In this document: positions 14,088 to 20,205 of the stretch, piece after piece
Layout: every line of letters begins with the position of its first letter
Position numbering within the stretch: position 1 is the stretch's first letter
Origin: a virus
Virus record (IMG/VR): IMGVR_UViG_3300046171_000070
Span: 1 to 39,639 of that record
Length of the DNA stretch: 39,639 nucleotides
Direction: 5' to 3' (one strand)
Notes under the pieces: model-generated
Told to the model about the DNA's origin: nothing
Databases searched by the model: none
What the model saw: the letters and a program-made list of their open reading frames with translations, nothing else
Position numbers and translations under genes: made by a program

Positions 14088-14683
14088 TACTGCTATCTCC
14101 TGCACAGGTCTTAGCTAATGCAGTAAGTCAGTCAAATAATGGCTCGGTTACGAATATGGCTATACAATCCTTAACAGGAAATATGACAACTAATCAATAT
14201 GGTGGAAACATAGTTTGCCAAGGGCCGACATTAACAATTAGTCCGTTCTCAACTTTTGGAGCGAACTATCAAAAACCTTATCGGGATTTTTATGAAACTC
14301 CTGTGTACGATCCAACAGATGCTAATGATGATGGCGTACCAGATAACCCAGGGAATATTCTTTACTATCAACAGAATTATTCTGGAACGAATAAGGATAG
14401 TTATGCTGCCAACTTTGGTATCTCTGCATCTTTTAGTATTCCATTAGATAGAGGATTACAAAATCAATGTAAAAGTGCAGCAGATACACAGATTAATATA
14501 CAAAAACAAGTACTGGAAAATAAACGATTAGATTGGCAGATTGCTCGGATTCGTGAATGTGGAAAGCTAAAACAAGAAGGTATTATGATTGCTAAATCCA
14601 GCCCATTTTTTGATGTTTGTAAAGATATTTATTTAGTACCAAAGGCTAATCAGGTATTACCACATACTCACAAAATAAAATAA
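13901..14683 (+). CDS. Exported protein, start uncertain
   Basis: The mature protein is clear: a signal-peptide core (HKYLSLLSVILLSPAQVLA followed by NA) at about 14048-14120, then a domain with an Asp-rich DPTDANDDGVPDN loop like calcium-binding repeats, a helical segment (QKQVLENKRLDWQIARIREC) and several cysteines. The only canonical start in frame is ATG 13901, which gives an odd ~45-residue basic extension read entirely inside the preceding gene. A non-canonical start (for example ATC near 14042) or a -1 frameshift from the preceding gene are alternatives. The stop overlaps the candidate small RNA at 14671-14747. Confidence 0.6.
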   Translation: MDRFRFIKRKQTSVQPSKSQFWQRISIYRNLSWPRWGFKRNSNTKKYRINFSRHKYLSLLSVILLSPAQVLANAVSQSNNGSVTNMAIQSLTGNMTTNQYGGNIVCQGPTLTISPFSTFGANYQKPYRDFYETPVYDPTDANDDGVPDNPGNILYYQQNYSGTNKDSYAANFGISASFSIPLDRGLQNQCKSAADTQINIQKQVLENKRLDWQIARIRECGKLKQEGIMIAKSSPFFDVCKDIYLVPKANQVLPHTHKIK

Positions 14684-14747
14684 GCAATAGGTCTTTCCCC
14701 CAGGGCGTTGGCTGCTCTCACAGCTCGATGAAGGGCCTATCGCTTAT
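14671..14747 (-). ncRNA. Candidate independent small RNA
   Basis: On the minus strand ATAAGCGATAGG (14747-14736) pairs with CCTATTGCTTAT (14691-14680): 12 bp with one G-U. Within it are a GCTG/CAGC hairpin and a CTTC/GAAAG pairing. A T-rich tract (TTTATTTTG) follows. A promoter (14752-14779) places the start at the first bases of the outer stem. The wobble would be A-C on the plus strand, supporting minus orientation. It overlaps the last codons of the 13901-14683 gene. It lies 3' of the minus-strand late operon, so it could also be that operon's terminator. Confidence 0.55.
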
Positions 14748-14751
14748 AAAT

Positions 14752-14779
14752 ATTATACACAGAATTTTGCAGTAGGCAA
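14752..14779 (-). promoter_or_regulatory. Promoter of the candidate small RNA
   Basis: Minus strand: TTGCCT (14779-14774), 16-bp spacer, perfect TATAAT (14757-14752). The predicted start is at about 14745-14747, exactly where the outer stem of the RNA begins. No minus-strand protein gene lies downstream within reach. Confidence 0.6.
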
Positions 14780-14801
14780 GCACGGGTATTAACTTGCCTA
14801 C
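14772..14801. repeat. 9-bp perfect inverted repeat over the small-RNA -35
   Basis: GTAGGCAAG (14772-14780) and CTTGCCTAC (14793-14801) are perfect inverted copies separated by 12 bp. The left arm covers the -35 of the small-RNA promoter. No T-tract follows on either strand, so an operator or an RNA stem in the 3' end of the late mRNA is more likely than a terminator. Confidence 0.65.
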
Positions 14802-14807
14802 CTAGAC

Positions 14808-14842
14808 ACCCTATTCTTCGCCAAAATAAACAGGGTTTTTTT
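14808..14842 (+). terminator. Probable intrinsic terminator, plus strand
   Basis: ACCCT (14808-14812) pairs with AGGGT (14832-14836), with a possible TATT/AATA extension, followed by seven T running into the stop codon of the convergent gene. It would end the exported-protein operon. The loop is long, so strength is moderate. Confidence 0.5.
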
Positions 14843-15476
14843 ATTCTACCTTATCTTTCTTTTTTGTGAGCTTTTTTACTATTTGTTTTACTAAAGGTTT
14901 GACTGCGTTAAGAAGTAATGGACTACTGGCAGCGACCAAGCCGATAACAGCAGTAGATACAAGAGTAGAAACTTCTGGAATGTACTGATCTTTAAATGGG
15001 ACGTTTTCATAAAGCGTTATACACTCAATTAAATCATCGCCTCTTTTATGTCCGATGACACGTTCCAATCGTTTTTCGTTACGAAAGTCTCCAACCTCTT
15101 GATTCGATTTACCAGGACAGGGTTCTAACTTTATTTCTTCTTTCTTTTCAGGTGTCTTGGGTATTTCAGGTGTTTTAGATTCTGGGATATCAGGTGTTGT
15201 TATTGGTTGTTCTTGCTTTTGCTCTACAAGCTCTATCCTTTTTCGGTCATAATTTATTGGAACGAAAGAAGGTATTTTTCCTTCTGGGCAGCTATAAAAC
15301 GCTCCATTAACATCATCTTCTATTATCTGTGTGTTTGTAACCGAAGCATCTCTATGCGTCTTTACGCAGCCTGGTAGATCAATATTAGGTAAAGGTACGT
15401 TTAATACGGGTAAAGGAGTATAAATATAATGATTAACAGTTGGAATCTCTGGAATTATAATCTCAGGTATCTCCAT
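14841..15476 (-). CDS. Hypothetical proline-rich protein with C-terminal membrane segment
   Basis: 211 residues, last gene of the late minus-strand operon. The N-terminal part is rich in IP/EIP/LP repeats (MEIPEIIIPEIPTV, LPVLNVPLPNIDLP). The centre has a PE/PK-rich linker (TPDIPESKTPEIPKTPEKKE), and the C-terminus has a hydrophobic segment (VSTLVSTAVIGLVAASSPLL) followed by a very basic tail. The linker-and-anchor layout suggests a virion or envelope-spanning protein. Similar proteins exist in marine cyanophages (recollection); function unknown. Its ATG overlaps the upstream gene by 14 nt. Confidence 0.6.
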   Translation of the reverse strand: MEIPEIIIPEIPTVNHYIYTPLPVLNVPLPNIDLPGCVKTHRDASVTNTQIIEDDVNGAFYSCPEGKIPSFVPINYDRKRIELVEQKQEQPITTPDIPESKTPEIPKTPEKKEEIKLEPCPGKSNQEVGDFRNEKRLERVIGHKRGDDLIECITLYENVPFKDQYIPEVSTLVSTAVIGLVAASSPLLLNAVKPLVKQIVKKLTKKKDKVE

Positions 15477-15684
15477 CTTCTACATCTCCTATAGAAATAA
15501 ACCAGCCATCTTCTCCAAATTTACCAGTTTCTACAATCTTAGGTTTTTTTACTTTTTTATCTAATTTTTCGTGATATTTTTTTATGTCATTATCTAGTTC
15601 TAAGTTAAATCTTTTCATTCTTAACCAATTAATTAATTTATCTATGTAATATTTAACTAATTTTTTTAAAAATCCAAATACCAT
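15463..15684 (-). CDS. Hypothetical basic protein
   Basis: 73 residues from ATG 15684 (MVFGFLKKLVKYYIDKLI...), beginning with an amphipathic basic helix that could associate with membrane, then KKVKKPK and an acidic C-terminus. ATG overlaps the TGA of the upstream zinc-ribbon gene. A TTG one codon upstream is the only alternative. Confidence 0.5.
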   Translation of the reverse strand: MVFGFLKKLVKYYIDKLINWLRMKRFNLELDNDIKKYHEKLDKKVKKPKIVETGKFGEDGWFISIGDVEDGDT

Positions 15685-15845
15685 CAATCAAAAGCATCTC
15701 GTTTCTTTAATATTTCTACTTCCGAAAAACATTTAGGACAGGATAAGTTGGTCATTATTGAAAATTCGGGATAACCATTCATGCCATCTTCGATATCAAT
15801 GTCACCACCTATTATTAATTCTGTATTGCACCAATAACAATTCAT
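15684..15845 (-). CDS. Small zinc-ribbon protein
   Basis: 53 residues with two C-x2-C pairs (Cys3/Cys6 in MNCYWC and Cys36/Cys39 in LSCPKC), the spacing of a zinc ribbon, and a short acidic linker. Translation is coupled on both sides: its ATG shares a base with the upstream TAA (TAATG) and its TGA overlaps the next ATG. Such proteins often bind nucleic acid or proteins; the role here is unknown. Confidence 0.6.
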   Translation of the reverse strand: MNCYWCNTELIIGGDIDIEDGMNGYPEFSIMTNLSCPKCFSEVEILKKRDAFD

Positions 15846-16114
15846 TAGAACTTAGGAAGTTTTGTTGTGGGTAGAGATGGGCCTGTCATATCAGGTAATC
15901 CTTGGTCTAACATCTTTGGCATAAGTCCTTGTACATTACCTAAGACTTCGTTCATTAATTTTGTTTTAAACTGTTCTGATGTTACATATTTATAACCAAA
16001 GTAGCTTCCACCGATGACAGATGACACCAAAACAAAGGAAACTATACTAAGAATGTTAGCTATTTTTTGAAACATGATAAAAGAAGCATTTTTAAAAGCA
16101 TTAATGCCTGTCAC
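15845..16114 (-). CDS. Membrane protein, unknown function
   Basis: 89 residues with a central membrane segment (IANILSIVSFVLVSSVIGGS) and a C-terminal region with a PKMLDQGLPDM and proline-rich end. The GTG start at 16114 has a GAAGG ribosome-binding site about 8 nt upstream; an internal ATG at 16075 is the alternative. If the latter is used, the gene starts back-to-back with the plus-strand frame at 16074. Confidence 0.55.
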   Translation of the reverse strand: MTGINAFKNASFIMFQKIANILSIVSFVLVSSVIGGSYFGYKYVTSEQFKTKLMNEVLGNVQGLMPKMLDQGLPDMTGPSLPTTKLPKF

Positions 16115-16205
16115 TATTATAACCTTCGCTGGAATCTGTGCATTAGCACCTCTCTACGTCACGATGGGGATAATGACAAGGCAGATGCAAGATAAGGTTA
16201 ATTAA
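16074..16205 (+). CDS. Possible small membrane protein on the opposite strand
   Basis: 43 residues (MIKEAFLKALMPVTIITFAG ...), one membrane helix with a charged start and a polar tail (MTRQMQDKVN). It fills the 87-bp gap between two minus-strand genes, overlaps the 5' end of one and shares the stop region TTAATTAA with the other. The topology is sensible, but no ribosome-binding site is visible and it stands alone on the plus strand, so it is tentative. Confidence 0.35.
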   Translation: MIKEAFLKALMPVTIITFAGICALAPLYVTMGIMTRQMQDKVN

Positions 16206-16381
16206 TCAGCAGCTTCGGCTGTATTAGTCTTTGCCCATTCGAGGTACTCTTGGTAGTCGGTGTTTCCTTCGTCTATTGGAATAAGTTTAACCTGTGAAGA
16301 AGTTTCTGTTTTTACACCATTTACTACCCCTCTTAATGGGTCAGTAATAAATTTGTAAATTGGGTCTGTTGGATATGCCAT
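16202..16381 (-). CDS. Small fibre-associated protein
   Basis: 59 residues (MAYPTDPIYKFITDPLRGVV ... DYQEYLEWAKTNTAEAAD). It directly follows the 390-residue fibre gene by 3 nt, the same position in which the two other small adaptor/chaperone-like genes follow their fibres. The ending DYQEYLEWA-K is common in small cyanophage tail-associated proteins (from memory). Confidence 0.6.
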   Translation of the reverse strand: MAYPTDPIYKFITDPLRGVVNGVKTETSSQVKLIPIDEGNTDYQEYLEWAKTNTAEAAD

Positions 16382-16384
16382 AGT

Positions 16385-17557
16385 TTAAAGCTCCGAAGAT
16401 GCAGCTATGTAGCCGCCTGTACTATTTTTTACATCAATAATTACGGATTGCCCTGCTGTGCCTGATACACTATTTACATATATTCCTGTACCTCTAGTAT
16501 TTTCTCCTGTGAATCCATTAAAGCTATTAAAATCAACACCATTAGGATAAGCTGCTGAAAAAGCTGCATAATTATTACCAGAAGCACTACCTTGATCTAT
16601 AGTAGGTGCTGCTCTCATTTCACAAAAAAATCTTATAAATCCATAAAGTTGTGAGCTAGTATATTGACATCCGATTGCTACTTTATTAGCACCTGTAACA
16701 GCATCTACGAATTTTTGATAATACCTCTGACATAAAGCAAGCTCTTGAGCAAATGACCTATGCTCAAACGAGGTCGCATGATCTGAAACTTCAACCTGTA
16801 ATCCTGTCATTTCCCAAGTACTTGCTCCTGCCGTGTACCATGTAGTTGCTTGGTCGGGAGTATGTGAACTACCTGCGGTTTCCCAAACATCTAAATTACG
16901 ACTTCCAGTATAATCTGTTCCGTAAAACATATAAAATTGAACTCTTAATCCTTCTCCATTATCAGTATTGAAAAGTAAATTAGCATTTCCAGGAATCGTT
17001 TTTGTTATTTTTGTCCAAGTATTATTTCCTGATGCTGTATAACTAAAGCAATAAGTTTTACTACCAGTATCATCTGCATATAATCTTACATAGAAAGTTT
17101 GATTTGTACTAACTTTTACCCAAAAAGAAACTGTAATATTACTAGAAGAAGAAAGATAATTCCAACCAGAAGTTGCCACATTTTGAGCTTCTATCTTTTG
17201 AAAACTATCAATATAACTATTATTATTTATTGTACCTGCTCCAGACATACTTATTTTTAAAGCTTTTCTAAAACCTAAAGTATAAGGAGTAGTTCCACTT
17301 GCAACATCAACTTGTGCTTGTGTTACTGTATTTCCTGTATTTCCGGAAGTATATTTAAATCTATCAACAGTATTATAGCCAGAAGATGTAGTTGACGTAC
17401 CACGTTGAGCCACTTGCATAGCTCCGTTAATTATTAAATTACGATTACTTAGGTTATTGGTAATGTTGGCAGTACACGTTCCATCAGAATTGTTGACAGT
17501 AATGGCAGCAGCACTAGCTCCTACCCCTTTTATCGAATTTACCTTGATCTCTGACAT
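16385..17557 (-). CDS. Tail fibre protein with carbohydrate-binding-like domain
   Basis: 390 residues. The N-terminus (MSEIKVNSIKGVGASAAAIT) is the attachment type seen in cyanophage fibres. From about residue 40 (NLIINGAMQVAQRGTS, DRFKY) to ATSFEHRSFAQELALCQRYY it matches a recurrent carbohydrate-binding-like fibre domain. The C-terminal ~110 residues are variable, Gly/Ser/Asn-rich and likely carry receptor specificity. Third fibre in the cluster, after two shorter ones. Confidence 0.75.
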   Translation of the reverse strand: MSEIKVNSIKGVGASAAAITVNNSDGTCTANITNNLSNRNLIINGAMQVAQRGTSTTSSGYNTVDRFKYTSGNTGNTVTQAQVDVASGTTPYTLGFRKALKISMSGAGTINNNSYIDSFQKIEAQNVATSGWNYLSSSSNITVSFWVKVSTNQTFYVRLYADDTGSKTYCFSYTASGNNTWTKITKTIPGNANLLFNTDNGEGLRVQFYMFYGTDYTGSRNLDVWETAGSSHTPDQATTWYTAGASTWEMTGLQVEVSDHATSFEHRSFAQELALCQRYYQKFVDAVTGANKVAIGCQYTSSQLYGFIRFFCEMRAAPTIDQGSASGNNYAAFSAAYPNGVDFNSFNGFTGENTRGTGIYVNSVSGTAGQSVIIDVKNSTGGYIAASSEL

Positions 17558-17559
17558 AA

Positions 17560-17919
17560 TTAACTAGGTACAGTAGGGAAAGTAACAGATGACATATCTA
17601 AATTACCACTTGAATCAAGTGCTGGCGATGAACTGGCTGGTAGATCACGCAAACTTTGACGATATGTTTTCCAAGCATCTGCAAGTGTTAAATCAGAACT
17701 AGCTCGCCAATCTGTAGCAGCTAATAATTTATCTCTTTCTACTCTTAATAATCTCATTCCTTCTGCATTAGTTAACCTTGTTACTTCAGCATCTATTTCA
17801 GATTCGGTTGGTTTTGTTTCGCTTTCAAGCCATGTTAAGCCAGAGTATTCTTCACCACTCCAAGTAAATTGTTTATTAGGTTTTAAACTAACTAATGCTT
17901 TTGTTTTTGTATAAATCAT
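17560..17919 (-). CDS. Tail fibre assembly chaperone-like protein
   Basis: 119 residues. The C-terminal half contains LRVERDKLLAATDWRASSDL and WKTYRQSLRDLP, the signature of small fibre-assembly/adaptor proteins that accompany tail fibres in many phages. Overlaps the preceding fibre gene (17916) by 4 nt and precedes the 390-residue fibre by 2 nt. Confidence 0.7.
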   Translation of the reverse strand: MIYTKTKALVSLKPNKQFTWSGEEYSGLTWLESETKPTESEIDAEVTRLTNAEGMRLLRVERDKLLAATDWRASSDLTLADAWKTYRQSLRDLPASSSPALDSSGNLDMSSVTFPTVPS

Positions 17920-18548
17920 GCTGCAATTTCCTCTAAAGTTATAGTTGATGTTCTTGGGTAATTACTATTGCTAACACTAATAGTAGCTCCAGAAGAAAGA
18001 AGTTGTACATGCATTTTGTAAGTTATAGCATTGCCAAGAGTATATGATGGCGAATCAAGATAAATAACCGCACTACTAGTATAATAATTTCCTTGGCCAA
18101 CACTATTTGCTCCAAGTATTATTCCAGCAATATCAGAAAATGAACCACTTGCAATTTGTCTAGCAACAATAAAAATTCCGACACTAGTGTTATTTGTTGT
18201 ATTATCAATATCAGTATCAAAACTAAAAGTAACTTTTATTTTACTGCTTGCAGCCGTTGGTGTGATAGCTTTGCTGTACCCAGTTACATCTGTATGACTT
18301 GTTGAAGTGCTTGTAAAAGTTGAAGGAAGTTGATGGCTAACAACTTGTAATAACTTTCCTCCTACATCCGCACCAAATTCAAGTTCTGCATTTGTTGCAC
18401 TATGGTTTGCACTTGCTACTTTTAAAACTTGACCAGCCGATCCACTTGTAGATGGTAATTTTAAAGTTACATCATTGGTAGGATTAGCCGCTGGACTATT
18501 TAAAATAGTGCCGTTACCTGATGCGTGTTTTAGTTTAATACTTGCCAT
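17916..18548 (-). CDS. Tail fibre protein
   Basis: 210 residues, N-terminal MASIKLKHASGNGTILNSPA followed by a short LPSTSGSAGQVLKV repeat typical of fibre shafts, then a beta-rich C-terminal domain starting GGKLLQVVSHQLP and ending STITLEEIAA. That domain is paralogous to the one in the 18865-19548 fibre (GGKILQVVQTQIL ... STITLMEVAA). Probable receptor-binding fibre. Confidence 0.7.
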   Translation of the reverse strand: MASIKLKHASGNGTILNSPAANPTNDVTLKLPSTSGSAGQVLKVASANHSATNAELEFGADVGGKLLQVVSHQLPSTFTSTSTSHTDVTGYSKAITPTAASSKIKVTFSFDTDIDNTTNNTSVGIFIVARQIASGSFSDIAGIILGANSVGQGNYYTSSAVIYLDSPSYTLGNAITYKMHVQLLSSGATISVSNSNYPRTSTITLEEIAA

Positions 18549-18550
18549 AA

Positions 18551-18865
18551 TTAACTAGGCTTGGGATTGTCGGTTTTAACTTTTTCACAAGCTGTATAGT
18601 ATGCTTCTAGTTTACTTGAATCTCCCTTACTATTCCAGTACATAGCATCTGCAAAGTCTCCCAAAGATGGATAAAGAGGTTGTCTTGTAGATTGATATGC
18701 AATAGCTGCTGCTTCAGTATTTAGTGTGGTTCTTGCAGCGTCTATATCAGATTGAACTAGAGTTACCTGAGTAACCCCATCATCTTTAAAAGCACCTACA
18801 TCATCTTGAATACTTTTAACTTCTGGATAAGCCTTATAAATAGCTTCATGGTCATAAATTGCCAT
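18551..18865 (-). CDS. Small fibre-associated adaptor/chaperone
   Basis: 104 residues (MAIYDHEAIYKAYPEVKSIQ ... YPSLGDFADAMYW). The YPSLGDFADAMYW-x-GD pattern recurs in small proteins next to fibre genes. It shares its start base with the upstream fibre stop and is followed 2 nt later by the next fibre. Confidence 0.65.
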   Translation of the reverse strand: MAIYDHEAIYKAYPEVKSIQDDVGAFKDDGVTQVTLVQSDIDAARTTLNTEAAAIAYQSTRQPLYPSLGDFADAMYWNSKGDSSKLEAYYTACEKVKTDNPKPS

Positions 18866-19548
18866 TATGCTGCTACCTCCATAAGAGTAATAGTTGAACA
18901 GCCACTACCAGAATAATTAAGTGTACCTGTGTGATATGCTGTTCTATTCATATAGACAGTTCCTTGTTGTGCTCTCCATTGAACTCTATAACTATGTTCT
19001 GCTGCTGATACTGCTGTATCTAAAGTGCTAACTGTTACTGAACGAAAGTCATAATAATTACCATAACTGGTCGTATGATAAGTCGAAGAAAATCCTTGAT
19101 TGGCTGTATATGTTGTATTTACAGTACTATACGCAATGTTATAACCTGTTCCGCCCACAAATCTTACTAGTTTTAAAAAACTTTCTCCACTTCCACTCAT
19201 TTTCATATCAACCATACAAAGTATTTTGTTAGAAGATGAAGAAGGTGTTATTGTTCTTACCAATGCTGTGTCAGCAAAACTTTGACTTGCAGTACTACTT
19301 GATGTAAGTATTTGTGTTTGCACTACTTGAAGAATTTTGCCACCACCTATTCCTGTTAGTCCCGAACCATCTCCTGTTAAACCACTATTTGTAATCGACA
19401 TTCTTTCAACACCACCAGTTGAAAACTTGATAGTGTCAGCAGAAGGGAAGCTTATTCCTGTATTTGTGTCATCTCCAACGACACTTGGTGCGGAAACTGA
19501 TCCAGCTACACCTTTAACACCAGTTGTTCCAGAAAGTTCTAAGCTCAT
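18865..19548 (-). CDS. Tail fibre protein
   Basis: 227 residues. N-terminal MSLELSGTTGVKGVAGSVS and a DTIKFSTGGVERMSITNSG shaft-like segment are recurrent in marine phage fibres. The C-terminal beta domain (GGGKILQVVQTQIL ... STITLMEVAA) is paralogous to that of the neighbouring 210-residue fibre. Confidence 0.7.
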   Translation of the reverse strand: MSLELSGTTGVKGVAGSVSAPSVVGDDTNTGISFPSADTIKFSTGGVERMSITNSGLTGDGSGLTGIGGGKILQVVQTQILTSSSTASQSFADTALVRTITPSSSSNKILCMVDMKMSGSGESFLKLVRFVGGTGYNIAYSTVNTTYTANQGFSSTYHTTSYGNYYDFRSVTVSTLDTAVSAAEHSYRVQWRAQQGTVYMNRTAYHTGTLNYSGSGCSTITLMEVAA

Positions 19549-19550
19549 AA

Positions 19551-20180
19551 TTAAAGAATAACAAATAAACTGCCAGAAGGCACAGTCACAGTAACTCCAC
19601 TATTTATAACAGGGCTTACTGTATGTGCATTTTTTCCAGAAGTAATTGTATAGTTTGTTGTTACGTTAGTATCTGATTCAAAGAACACTTCATCAGTTCC
19701 TCCTCCAGTAGCTCCAGCACCTCCACCAATAGCACCCCAAGCACCATTGTTATAGCCTTCAAACTGATTTAATGTTGAGTTATGTCTAAACATACCAACA
19801 GCAGCACTACCATCTCTCTGGGCTGTCGTACCAGAAGGTATCGTTAAACTAGACGTATAGTTATGAATTACTTTTCCTGTAAATGTAGACCCTGATAATG
19901 CTGCATGACCAAAGTTTGCTTCGTTTATTTTTCCTAAAACAACATAAGTTGCAGTATCACCTGAGACTGCTGTTGCTATTTTTAATTCATTAGTGGATGT
20001 ATTTATATGAGGTTGAAACTGAGCTATATTTGCTGCTCCTGATGGGTCGCTACTTCCAGAACTTAATGTTCTTAATGCTGTAAATATTTCATTTAATTTC
20101 GTACGAACTGCCGCACCCGTTCCATTGGCGGTATTGTAATTATTACCCGTTTCGCTGGTGGTCGAACCTGGTCTAGCCAT
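19551..20180 (-). CDS. Tail fibre/tip-associated protein
   Basis: 209 residues (MARPGSTTSETGNNYNTANG ...). A helical segment (AAVRTKLNEIFTALRTLSSG) then Gly/Thr/Ser-rich beta repeats, including a GMFRHNSTLNQFEGYNNGAW block common to phage fibre and baseplate-spike proteins. It follows J directly, so it probably links the tip to the fibres. Confidence 0.7.
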   Translation of the reverse strand: MARPGSTTSETGNNYNTANGTGAAVRTKLNEIFTALRTLSSGSSDPSGAANIAQFQPHINTSTNELKIATAVSGDTATYVVLGKINEANFGHAALSGSTFTGKVIHNYTSSLTIPSGTTAQRDGSAAVGMFRHNSTLNQFEGYNNGAWGAIGGGAGATGGGTDEVFFESDTNVTTNYTITSGKNAHTVSPVINSGVTVTVPSGSLFVIL

Positions 20181-20205
20181 CTAAAAAACAAATATTGATC
20201 TTATT

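Noticed and set aside
14680-14747. Hammerhead or twister ribozyme
   Set aside because: A GTC triplet and a CGATGA string suggested a hammerhead, but the CTGATGA/GAAA core is absent in the right order; twister consensus residues are also not found.
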